Positions 8,710-17,400 of a DNA stretch of 64,000 nt are shown piece after piece. Made by a program: the position numbers and the translations under genes. The stretch spans positions 1 through 64,000 of the forward strand of contig JACKDL010000020.1 in NCBI GenBank assembly GCA_020633555.1, given 5' to 3'. The stretch is from Myxococcales bacterium (lineage in GTDB: Bacteria > Myxococcota_A > Bradymonadia > UBA7976 > UBA1532). The notes beneath the pieces were generated by a model. That model was not told the DNA's origin. It was given only the letters and a program-made list of their open reading frames with translations, and made no database searches. Within the stretch, counting starts at the first letter, position 1. Each line of letters opens with the position of its first letter.

Positions 8710-9151
8710 GCCCTGGGCCGCCGAGCCCCGCCCGTACCGGGCCGATCCCTGGCAGGTGGCGCTGCGCACGCTCGTGGTGCTGGACCGGGCCGTGCCCGCG
8801 CTGAGCGAGGGCCTGGCGGACGCGGTGGCCTACGTGGACGGCGCCGCGGCCGCCGAGAGCCTGCACCGGATGACCCGCCTGATCCGCGCCGCCGAGGCCG
8901 CCGTCCGCCTGGCGGGCACTGCGCCGCCGCGCACCGTCCACCCCGAGGTCGCGCGCGCGCTGACCGCCACCGTGGCCAGGCTGGGGGCGCTCGGGGCGCT
9001 GTGGGTCCCAGGCCCGCTGGTGCCGCTGCGGGATCGTCTCCGCCGCGCCGTCGCCGAGCTCACCGTCAGCCACGCCCGCCTGGACGAGGCGCTGCGGCAC
9101 CGCTGCCCCAGCCGCCAGCAGCCCTGGCTGCCCCTGCGCGCGGCGAGCTGA
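8702..9151 (+). CDS. Hypothetical helical protein, second of a coupled pair
   Basis: A protein of 149 residues beginning MFEPWAAEPRPYRADPWQ; its ATG lies inside the last codons of the preceding gene (8-base overlap). Apart from a Pro-rich start it looks all-helical (RMTRLIRAAEAAVRLAG, PLRDRLRRAVAEL). There is no signal peptide or membrane segment. The opposite-strand frame is long too, but its translation is Pro/Arg/Gln-rich in the way of a shadow frame. Function unknown. Confidence 0.5.
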   Translation: MFEPWAAEPRPYRADPWQVALRTLVVLDRAVPALSEGLADAVAYVDGAAAAESLHRMTRLIRAAEAAVRLAGTAPPRTVHPEVARALTATVARLGALGALWVPGPLVPLRDRLRRAVAELTVSHARLDEALRHRCPSRQQPWLPLRAAS

Positions 9152-9179
9152 CGGCCCACAGGGGCATCCGGTCAAGTTG

Positions 9180-9217
9180 AACGCCGCTCGCTCGATGCCG
9201 GCCACCTCAGCGGCGTT
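9180..9217. terminator. Candidate bidirectional terminator
   Basis: AACGCCGCT (9180-9188) and AGCGGCGTT (9209-9217) form a perfect 9-base inverted repeat in the gap between the convergent ends of the 8702 gene and the kinase gene. The A-A and T-T ends give a short T-run on each strand only, so strength is uncertain. Confidence 0.45.
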
Positions 9218-9315
9218 GGGCCTCCTCGATGGGCCACCAGCACAGTGTGTCGGCCCGCCTTGCTGGGGCGGCCGGTCCCTTCGTGAGCGACCCTCAACCC
9301 GACCGGAGACCCCTG

Positions 9316-10755
9316 TCAGCCCCGGTCCTGGAGCTGCCGGTTGGCCTGCAAGAGCTTGGCGGCCAGGTTGCGCAGGAGCTGGCCGATGACCGGGTTGGTC
9401 TTGCTCAGCGCCTCCTCCACGTCGGCCCAGTCGATGGGCCGCACCGCGGCGGGGCCGGCGGCCACCACGTGCGCGCTGCGGGGCTCATCCGACAACAGGG
9501 CCAGTTCGCCCACGATCTCGCCGGGGCCCAGGCGAGCCACCTGCTGATCGCCGCCCGGCCCGCGGACGATGACGTCAAACGCACCGCGCAGCACCTGGTA
9601 GGCCGTGTCGCCCTGCGTGCCCTGCTCCATGAGGACGTCGCCGGCCTCGAAGGTGAGCGTGTGCGACCCCGCGGCGAAGGCCGTCAGCTCGGCCAGCTCG
9701 GCCAGCACCGCCTCCATGGACGGCGGGCGGTCCTCGGGCTGGGGGGCCAGCATCCGCGCGCACAAGGTGGCCAGCTTCTCGGGCGCGTCGGAGCGCAGCG
9801 GACGCAGCGGCGGCGCGCCGCGGTTCTTGGCCATGGCGATGGCCAGGTGGGTCCGCTGATCGGCGAAGGGCCGCTGCCCGGCCAAGGCCTCGAAGAGCAC
9901 CACCCCCAGGGCGTAGATGTCGGCCGGCGGCCCCAGGCGTTGGTTCTGCAGGAACTGCTCGGGCGGCATGTAGGCGGGCGTGCCCGAGCTGGTGCTGGTG
10001 GTCCGCACGTCGGTGGTGGTGGGCTCGCCCAAGGCCGCCAGGTGGCGGGCGTACGGATCGGCCTCGAAGAACACCGCAATGCCCCAGTCGATGACCGACA
10101 CCCGGCCGAAGCGTTCCAGCAGGATGTTCGCGGGCTTCAGATCCAGGTGCGCCACGCCCTTGTCGTGGGCGTTGCCGATGGTCTCGGCCACCCGGGTGAC
10201 AATGCGCAGCACCTCCGAGATGGGCATGGGGGTGCCCGCCTCGCGGTGGCGCGCGATGCGCGCCTCCAGCGTCTCGCCCGAGAGCTGCTTCATGACACAG
10301 ACGAGCCCGTCGGCGCCGTCGATCAGGTCGTAGATTGGCACCACGCCAGGGTGGTCCAGGTAGGCCAGGAGCTGTGCCTCCTGTTGCAGCAGCTCGGCGT
10401 CGGCGGTGGATCGCTCCTTGGCGGCCTTCACCGCCACCGATCGGCGCAGAGCCCGATCGAACCACGAGTCCACGCGGCCGTGGCCGCCCTCGCCGAGCAA
10501 CCGCTGGTGCCGGAAGCGCTCGGCGCCCTGGAAGGACGCCAGCGCCTCGGCGCCGGTGTTCGTGGGGGGCAGGACCACCGTGCGGGTGGGGTCCTCTGCA
10601 AGGCCGGTCGGGGGCTCGGGCAGCAGCGACTCCACCACGGCGCGCAGCGCCAGATCGTCAGCGCAGGCCTCGTCGAGGAAGTCCGCGCGCGCCGCGGGAG
10701 ACAGCGGGGCCGCGGTCTGGGCGATGCGGCGGGCGACGGCGGGATCGACGCTCAT
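9316..10755 (-). CDS. Hanks-type Ser/Thr protein kinase with C-terminal cyclic-nucleotide-binding domain
   Basis: A 479-residue soluble kinase with no transmembrane segment. The N-terminal 75 residues include a helical extension. The kinase domain spans about 82-360: Gly-loop GEGGHGRV (88-95), ATP-binding Lys110 (VAVK), catalytic loop HLDLKPAN (203-210, Asp205) and metal-binding Asp223 in DWG, where DFG is usual. The activation loop leads to GTPAYMPPEQF. From about 375 to 465 a cyclic-nucleotide-monophosphate-binding domain follows (FEAGDVLMEQGTQGD, GEIVGELALLSDEPRSA). The GELALL / PRSA pattern is that of the phosphate-binding cassette, so binding of a cyclic nucleotide may control activity. 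The target is unknown. Confidence 0.9.
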   Translation of the reverse strand: MSVDPAVARRIAQTAAPLSPAARADFLDEACADDLALRAVVESLLPEPPTGLAEDPTRTVVLPPTNTGAEALASFQGAERFRHQRLLGEGGHGRVDSWFDRALRRSVAVKAAKERSTADAELLQQEAQLLAYLDHPGVVPIYDLIDGADGLVCVMKQLSGETLEARIARHREAGTPMPISEVLRIVTRVAETIGNAHDKGVAHLDLKPANILLERFGRVSVIDWGIAVFFEADPYARHLAALGEPTTTDVRTTSTSSGTPAYMPPEQFLQNQRLGPPADIYALGVVLFEALAGQRPFADQRTHLAIAMAKNRGAPPLRPLRSDAPEKLATLCARMLAPQPEDRPPSMEAVLAELAELTAFAAGSHTLTFEAGDVLMEQGTQGDTAYQVLRGAFDVIVRGPGGDQQVARLGPGEIVGELALLSDEPRSAHVVAAGPAAVRPIDWADVEEALSKTNPVIGQLLRNLAAKLLQANRQLQDRG

Positions 10756-10900
10756 GGGGGCCAGCCTCTATCGAGTGGGGCACCACCGTAGCAGAGCCCG
10801 GCCCAAGTCTCCCGCGGGCGGTCGCTGGCGCCCGTGTGACGATGTGTGAAGGGGGCCGCTCCGGTGGCGACGGGGCGCTGCCTTGTGGCATCGACTCCCC

Positions 10901-12124
10901 ATGCCGGAAGAGACCCGTGGGCGCCGCTGGCGCCGCCGCCTGTGGCGCCTGCTGAAGTGGGGGACCGCGGCGTTTCTGCTCGTGGGGGGCGCGCTGATGT
11001 TCGAGATGTGGACCGCCTTCGGCCAACCGCCCAAGGGCGAGCACCTGGCCCGAATCCAACAGTCGCCCCGCTACATCGAGGGGCGTTTCCGCAACGCGCT
11101 GCGCCGCTACGACCACATGTGGGACGCGGCCCGCCGGTGGGTGAAGGGCGGGCCGAACCGCGAGCCCGACGCGCCGCCGCCCATCGAGCGGCGCCAGGCG
11201 AGCGACTACGCCACGCCGCCCGCCAGCGGCCTGCGGATCACCTGGTTCGGGCACTCCAGCATGCTGATCGAGATCGACGGGGTGCGGCTGCTCACCGATC
11301 CGGTGTGGGGCAAGCGGGCGAGTCCCTCGCGCCTGGGCGGCCCGGCCCGCTTCCATGAGCCGCCCATGGCGCTGGAGGATCTGCCCGCGCTGGACGCGGT
11401 GGTCATCTCGCACGACCACTATGACCACCTGGACTGGCCCACCATCACCCGCCTGCTCGCCCGCGACGTGCGCTTCATCACCCCGCTGGGCGTGGGCGCG
11501 CACCTGCAGTACTGGGGCGTGCCCGCCGAGCGGATCACCGAGCTGGACTGGTGGGGTCAGGCGCAGGTGGGTGCGGTGACGCTGCACTGCACGCCGGCCC
11601 GGCACTTCAGCGGGCGCTTCCTGGGCGGCACCGATCAGACCCTGTGGGCGAGCTGGGCCATGGTGGGCCCCGATCACCGCGCCTACTTCAGCGGCGACGG
11701 CGCCATGTCCCCCGACTTCGCGGTCATCGGCGAGCGGCTGGGGCCCTTCGACGTGACGCTCATGGAGAGCGGCGCGTACGACCCGGCGTGGGCCGACGTG
11801 CACATGGGGCCGGAGCAGGCGGTGGAGGCCCACCGGGCCCTGCGCGGCAGGGTGCTCATGCCCGTGCACTGGGGCACCTTCAACCTCGCCCTGCACGGCT
11901 GGACCGAGCCCGTGGAGCGGCTGCTGGCGGCGGCGAAGCCCCTCGGCGTCCCGGTCGTGGTGCCCAAACCCGGCGGCTGGTTCGAGCCCGATGCGCCGCC
12001 GGCGCTGGTGCGCTGGTGGCCGGAGCTGCCGTGGCAGCCCGCGAGCGAGACGCCCATCGTGTCGTCGGGCCTGGCGCAGGCCCTGCCCGCGCCCGATGGC
12101 GTGGCGGTGGCCGTCAGCGAGTAG
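10901..12124 (+). CDS. Membrane-anchored MBL-fold metal-dependent hydrolase
   Basis: About 407 residues. An Arg-rich start and one hydrophobic segment (LKWGTAAFLLVGGALMF, about 18-34) suggest an N-terminal membrane anchor. The catalytic domain begins near 110 with WFGHSSMLIEIDGVRLLTDP and has the metal-binding motif HDHYDHLD (171-178), then CTPARHFSGR, FSGDGAM and MPVHWGTFNL, which supply further His/Asp ligands. This order matches the UlaG / NAPE-PLD-like branch of the metallo-beta-lactamase superfamily. Substrate cannot be told; phospholipid or phosphodiester cleavage is the family precedent. A TTG at 10883 is an alternative start; neither start has a strong ribosome-binding site. Confidence 0.85.
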   Translation: MPEETRGRRWRRRLWRLLKWGTAAFLLVGGALMFEMWTAFGQPPKGEHLARIQQSPRYIEGRFRNALRRYDHMWDAARRWVKGGPNREPDAPPPIERRQASDYATPPASGLRITWFGHSSMLIEIDGVRLLTDPVWGKRASPSRLGGPARFHEPPMALEDLPALDAVVISHDHYDHLDWPTITRLLARDVRFITPLGVGAHLQYWGVPAERITELDWWGQAQVGAVTLHCTPARHFSGRFLGGTDQTLWASWAMVGPDHRAYFSGDGAMSPDFAVIGERLGPFDVTLMESGAYDPAWADVHMGPEQAVEAHRALRGRVLMPVHWGTFNLALHGWTEPVERLLAAAKPLGVPVVVPKPGGWFEPDAPPALVRWWPELPWQPASETPIVSSGLAQALPAPDGVAVAVSE

Positions 12125-12129
12125 GCCCC

Positions 12130-12963
12130 TCAGCCCGCGGCGCGGGCGGCCCGCTCCTCGTCGCCCAGGCGGGCGATGTGCCGATGGATCAGCTCGGCTG
12201 CCTCTTGGTGGGCGGCCGGATCGTCGGCTCGATCAGCCCACGGCGACAGATCCACCGGCGCCCCGAAGTGCATGCGCACGGTGCCGGGCGCGGGCTGCTG
12301 CCGGTTCTTCAGGATCTGCCCGATGTCGTTGTCGATGCCGTTGATGAACAGCGGGATCACCGGGGCCTCGCTCTGCAGGGCGATGCGCCCCACGCCGGAC
12401 CTGGCGGGCAGCAGGGCGTAGGGGTCGTCGGTCTTGTTGCGCTTGCCCTCGGGGTGGATGGCGATCACCGTCCGTGGGCTGAACTGCAACAAATCCAAGC
12501 ACTTCTGAACGGCGATCTCGTTCAGATCGGCGCCGCGGTCGTCGCGGAAGATGGGCGGGTACATGGAGTGGGCGCTCACCGCCAGGTTCAGCGCCGTACC
12601 CACCAGCTTCGAGTAGAAGAACTCGCTGCGCACGGGGCAGTACAGGTACGGCTTATGGTCCCGCGGCATGTGCGGCCAGATCTGGCACATGGTGACGTAG
12701 AAGTCCCAGAAGGTCCGGTGGTTGGCCGCCAGGATGTAGGCCCGGTCCTTTGGCACGTGCTCCACGCCCACGAGCACCGACACCGGATCCATGAGGAAGC
12801 GCATCCACGGCTGGCAGAACCAGGTCAGGTAGGCCGATGCGGCCCACTTGCCGGGCCGGGTCTCGTTCACCAGGGCGCCCACCTGGTAGCCCACCCGTTC
12901 GGGCAGGCTCAGGGGGGTCAGCATCTCGCGGGTCGGCTGGCCGGGGAAGGGCAGGGTGATCAT
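12130..12963 (-). CDS. PlsC-like lysophospholipid acyltransferase
   Basis: A 277-residue acyltransferase of the 1-acyl-sn-glycerol-3-phosphate acyltransferase superfamily. Motif I is NHRTFWD (81-87; His82 and Asp87 are the catalytic dyad) and motif III is PEGKR (171-175), followed by a Pro-containing segment APVIPLFINGID as in motif IV. Family members transfer acyl chains to lysophosphatidate or related acceptors at the inner membrane. No neighbouring lipid-synthesis gene fixes the substrate. Its 3' end converges on that of the MBL hydrolase with only 5 bases between. Confidence 0.85.
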   Translation of the reverse strand: MITLPFPGQPTREMLTPLSLPERVGYQVGALVNETRPGKWAASAYLTWFCQPWMRFLMDPVSVLVGVEHVPKDRAYILAANHRTFWDFYVTMCQIWPHMPRDHKPYLYCPVRSEFFYSKLVGTALNLAVSAHSMYPPIFRDDRGADLNEIAVQKCLDLLQFSPRTVIAIHPEGKRNKTDDPYALLPARSGVGRIALQSEAPVIPLFINGIDNDIGQILKNRQQPAPGTVRMHFGAPVDLSPWADRADDPAAHQEAAELIHRHIARLGDEERAARAAG

Positions 12964-13044
12964 GGGCGGCTCCAGGACGGCGAAGCGCTCAGACCCTGGC
13001 CAAGGGTGCGGGGCTCGTCAAGCCGGGCGCGTCGACGGGTGCCG

Positions 13045-13785
13045 TCAGGTCGTCAGGAAGGCCACGTCCCGGGTCAGGCCCGCCAGGCGGCGTCCGGCGT
13101 CCACGGGCAGCACCACCCCGGTCAGCGAGGGTGACTGGATCAGGTAGCGCAGCGCGGTCACCAGCTCGTCCACGGCGGGCACCCGTCGCAGGGGCACCAG
13201 CTCGGCGGTGCGGGCCAGCCCCTCCGGCGACAGCTCGGGGCCCGTCAGCACCGCCCCCGGAGCGATGGCGTTCACCCGCACCCGCGGGGCCAGCGCCCGC
13301 GCCAGCAGGCGGGTGGCGCCGTCCAGGGCGAACTTGCTGACGGTGTAGGCGAAGTAGTCGGGATCGGGCGCCTCGAGCTTGCTGTCCAGCAGGTTCACCA
13401 CGTGCCCGTCCACCCCATCAGGCAGGTGCCGGGCCAGGGCCTGAGCCAGCAGGATCGGCGCCCGGGCGTTCACCTGGAAGTGGGCGTCCAGGCTGGCCGC
13501 GGTCGCCGCGGGGGCGGCGTCGAATTCAAAGCGCGAGGCGTTGTTCACGAGCAGGGTGGGGACCGGCCCGGCGCCGATCTGGGCGTACACCTGCTCGGCC
13601 AGGTCGGGCGCCGCCAGATCCGCCTGCACCACCGCGCCGCCCTGGGGCAGCCCGGCCACGACTGCGGCGGCCGCCTCCCGCGAGCGGAAACAGTGCACGT
13701 AGACGAACCAGCCGTCGGCGGCCAGGCCCTCCACCAGGGCCCGCCCGATGCGCTTCGCCCCCCCCGTCACCAGCGCGACCTTCAT
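13045..13785 (-). CDS. Short-chain dehydrogenase, pteridine-reductase-like
   Basis: A 246-residue Rossmann-fold oxidoreductase. TGGAKRIG (7-14) is the dinucleotide loop, NNAS (81-84) the structural motif, and Y147-x3-K151 (YTVSK) the catalytic pair. The usual catalytic Ser upstream of Tyr is replaced by Asp134 (NLLDSK), as in pteridine reductases and FolM-type dihydromonapterin reductases, which makes a pterin reductase the best guess. The APGAV segment at about 175 is the usual cofactor-contact loop. No folate genes are adjacent. Confidence 0.82.
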   Translation of the reverse strand: MKVALVTGGAKRIGRALVEGLAADGWFVYVHCFRSREAAAAVVAGLPQGGAVVQADLAAPDLAEQVYAQIGAGPVPTLLVNNASRFEFDAAPAATAASLDAHFQVNARAPILLAQALARHLPDGVDGHVVNLLDSKLEAPDPDYFAYTVSKFALDGATRLLARALAPRVRVNAIAPGAVLTGPELSPEGLARTAELVPLRRVPAVDELVTALRYLIQSPSLTGVVLPVDAGRRLAGLTRDVAFLTT

Positions 13786-13854
13786 GGATCCCTCCCAGCA
13801 GCGGATCGCCCACCAGATGCGCCGTGGCCCACCGGGGTTGTGGCGCGCCTCGGC

Positions 13855-14427
13855 TCAGCCCCCGGCGAGCCCCTGGGCCAGGAACCCCGCCCGCGCCTGG
13901 GCCGACCGGCGCCGCACCTCGGCGAGGAAGCCGTCCACGTCGCCGTCCAGCACCCGAAACCGCGTGATGACGTGCACCTGCCCCGGCTCGGGGCTGAGCA
14001 TCACCCGGTCCTCGCCCGCGGCCCGCAGCTCGAAGGGCGCGGTCCACGGCACCAGGTTCTCGTGGACCTCGTTGGCCTCGCGCAGGCCGTCGGGCGTGAT
14101 CTCCAGGGTGTGGGTGCACAGCAGCCCGCGGGTGTCCTGCCCGTCGAGCTGCCGGTGCACCGCCTGCCGCGCCAGCCGGTCCAGGTGCCGCCGCAGCATC
14201 AGCAGGTGCCCGCCCGCCGCCGCCACCACCAGGATCAGCGCCTCGGGCCGCCGGCCCAGCCACCACCAGGCGCACAGGCCCAGCAGGGCCAGCGCCGCGG
14301 CGCCCCCCCACCGCACCAGGTTGAGGTGCCGTCGGTGCTCAGGGTCGTGCTGCAGGTACCAGGTGTTGAAGGCCACCAGGTCGTCCCGGGTGACCTCGAA
14401 CACCAGGCGTGTGGGTGCGCCGCTCAT
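13855..14427 (-). CDS. YcxB-like membrane protein
   Basis: A protein of 190 residues with an N-terminal cytosolic strand region (RLVFEVTRDDLVAFN), two membrane helices at about 40-57 and 64-77, and a C-terminal soluble domain (HTLEITPDGLREANEVHE ... VPWTAPFELRA). This order, including the NEVHENLVPW segment, resembles the YcxB-like family, whose function is unsettled. It starts 20 bases downstream of the stop of the first giant surface-protein gene and could be the last gene of that transcript. Confidence 0.7.
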   Translation of the reverse strand: MSGAPTRLVFEVTRDDLVAFNTWYLQHDPEHRRHLNLVRWGGAAALALLGLCAWWWLGRRPEALILVVAAAGGHLLMLRRHLDRLARQAVHRQLDGQDTRGLLCTHTLEITPDGLREANEVHENLVPWTAPFELRAAGEDRVMLSPEPGQVHVITRFRVLDGDVDGFLAEVRRRSAQARAGFLAQGLAGG

Positions 14428-14446
14428 GGCGCGGGAGGGTAGCCGA

Positions 14447-17400
14447 TCAGCGCTTGCGGCGGATACCGACGAGCGCCAGGCCCAGCAGGAGCAGCAGGGT
14501 GGCGGGGCCGGGGCTCTCGTCGTCGGCCACGTCGCAGGAGCACGACGAGCCGGTGTAGGCGTCGAAGCCGCCGCCCTCGCCGCCGTCCACGCCCATGTCG
14601 TCGGTGCCGGGCGGCACCTCCACCAGGTCGCTGACGCGCACCTCGAAGTTCTGCACGGCCTCGCCGCCGTCGTCCCGCCACTCGCCGTCCACCAGGTGGC
14701 CGTCGTGGGCGCGGATCTCCACCTCGACGGTGGGCTCGGCGAAGTCGGCGGGCACCTCCCAGGCGATGCGCCAGGTGCCGTCCTCGGCGCCGCGGCCGAT
14801 GACCATGCCCTCGGGGCCCTTCACCAGCGCCACCCGCACCTCGTCGGTGGGGCCCTGGTCCTCGACCCGCAGGATATAGGTGTACAGCGTGCCGCGGCGC
14901 GCCTCGACCCGGGGCTGGGTCTGGATCTGCGGCGCCGCGTTGGCCACGAACACCTGGATCCGCGAGCGGCGGGGCCGCTCGGCCGGCCCGCCGGTCACGA
15001 TCAGGTCGTACACGCCATCGTCGGCGTAGCGGTGACCCACCTCGCTGCCGCGGGCCGTGTTGCCGTCGCCGAAGTCCCAGGCCCACAGGTTCTCGCCCGG
15101 GTTGACGTCGCGGTCGCAGACCGTGGCGTCCACCTTGGTCTCCAGCGCGCCCGACTCCTCGCCGATGCGGAAGACCAGGCAGCGGCCCTCCTCACCCTCC
15201 AGGTGATCCTCGGCGATGGGCACCTCCTCCACCCAGGGCGGCAGCTCGAACTCGATGGCCTCGCTGGTCTGGGCCCCCGACCAGTCGTCGGTGACCGTGA
15301 CCCCCAGCGGGTAGGTGCCGCCGCCCTCGAAGGCGTGCAACAGGCTGGCCTCGGCCGAGGGCTCGGTGTCGGGCAGCCCGTCGCCGTCCAGGTCGAAGGC
15401 GTAGGTCAGCCCCTCGGTGTCCGCGTCGCTGGCGTCCACGGTCAGCCGCACCTCGCCGCCGCGCACCACCGCGGCGCGGAAGGCGCGGATGACGGTGGGG
15501 TGGTCCACCACGGCGGCCGCGAAGGGCATCTCGGCGGTCAGGCCCTCGGGATCGGCCACCACCACGCGCCCGGCGAAGGGCTCGGCGTCGGCCCCGGGCC
15601 AGGGGTAGGTGTGGCGGCCGTTCAGGCCCACGATGTCGCTCAGCGCGTCGGCCTCGGCTTCGTCGCCCCAGTGCACCCGCGCGTCCAGGAAGGCGCCCTC
15701 GGGATCCTCGGCCTCCACGGTGAGCACCGCCTGGCCCCGGGGCCCCATCTCCAGGGCCACGGCCCGGATGACGGGCGGCTGGTTCTCCATGATCCACGGG
15801 TCCAGCACGATGGCGGCCTCACCCTCGGTGACCGCCCCGCTCCACTGGTCGATGACCCCCACGCGCACCCGGTGCTCACCGGGCTGCCCGTAGGTGTGCA
15901 CCTCGGTGCTGCCGAGCTGCGGCTCGGCGTCCCACACCCCGTCGCCGTCGAAGTCGAAGACGTAGCGCACCTCGGCCCCGTCGGGATCCTCGGCCACCAC
16001 CTCGGCCAACACCGCGCCAGCCCGCACGAGCCGCAGATCCACCGAGCGGATGATCGGCGCGCGATCCACGAGCTGCACGTCGAAGCGGCCCCGCACCGAG
16101 GCGCCCTGGTTGTCGGTGACGAGCACGAAGCCGGCCCAGCGGCCCGCGGCGTCACCCCAGGCGTAGGTGTGATCGGCGATGGTGCCCTCCATGGGCGCCA
16201 CGTCCTCGGCGCCAGCCTCGTCGCCCCAGTGCACCACGAGGTCCAGCGGGCCGCCGTCGGGATCCACCGCGTCCACGGTCAGCGTCACCTCACCCAGCGG
16301 GTTGATGTCCAGCAGCAGGGCGTTGATCAGCGGCAGGGCGTTGTCGTCGCCCCACGGCACCACCCGGATGGCGGTGTCACCCTCGACGCTGGCGCCCGAC
16401 CAGGTGTCGGTCACCCGCACCCGCACGGTGTACGTGAGGGCCAGGTCGTAGTGGTGCAGGGCGGCGGGGGACTCGCTGTCCTCGATGTCCCACACGCCGT
16501 CGCCGTCGAAGTCGAAGGCGTAGCGCAGGCGATCGGCGCCGTCGGGGTCGTGGGCGCGCACGTCCACCACCCAGGTGCCCCCGTCGATGTGCTCGGTGCC
16601 GATCTCGCGGATGCGGGTGGGCCGGTCGAACACCTCGGCCTCGAAGGGTCGCTCGGCGCGGGCGCCGTGCACGTCCGCCACCACCACGTAGCCCAGGTAG
16701 GGCTGGCCGTCGGCGGGGAAGGCGTAGCGGTGCCGCCCCACGAACTCCGCGGCGGGCTCCAGCACGCCCTCGTTCTCGTCGCCCCAGTGCACGGCGAGCA
16801 CCAGCGGATCGCCGTCGGGATCGTGGGCCTCAACCAGCACATGGGTCTCGCCCAGCGGGCCGGCACGCACGATCAGGTCGTCGATGATGGGCGCCTGGTT
16901 CGCGGCGGGCGGGGCGGCGAAGTCGATGCGGATCTCACCCTGGCTGGTGGCTCCGCTCCACTGGTCCACCACCTCGACGCGCACGAAGAAGGCCCCGGGC
17001 GTGCGGTAGGTGTGCACCGCCCGATTCTCGACCCGGTTGAAGGCCTCGAAGTCGCCGTCGCTGTCGAAGTCGAAGCTGTAGACCAGGTTCTCGTCGCCGT
17101 CGGGATCGTGGGCGGTGACCGTGACCAGGAACTGGCCCGGGCCCACCGGCACAGCGTCCACCCGCTCGATGATCGTCGCCCGATCGCTCAGGTCGAAGGC
17201 CACCTCGCGGCGCGCCACGTTCCCGTCGGGATCGCTCACCTCGACCACGCCCGCGAACACGTCGGCGTGGTTGTAGCGGTGCAGCCCGTCGCCGTCGGCC
17301 AGGGCCTCGATGGGCCCGCCGTCGCCCCAGTTCACCCGGTAGGTCAGCGGCTGCCCCTCGGGATCCCAGGCGTCCACCGCCAGGGCCAGCTCGCCGCTGG

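Noticed and set aside
8486..9205. 239-codon minus-strand frame opposite the 8350/8702 pair
   Set aside because: Its translation is rich in Arg, Pro, Gln and His as in other shadow frames, and it lacks a ribosome-binding site; the plus-strand pair has coupled starts and helical composition.
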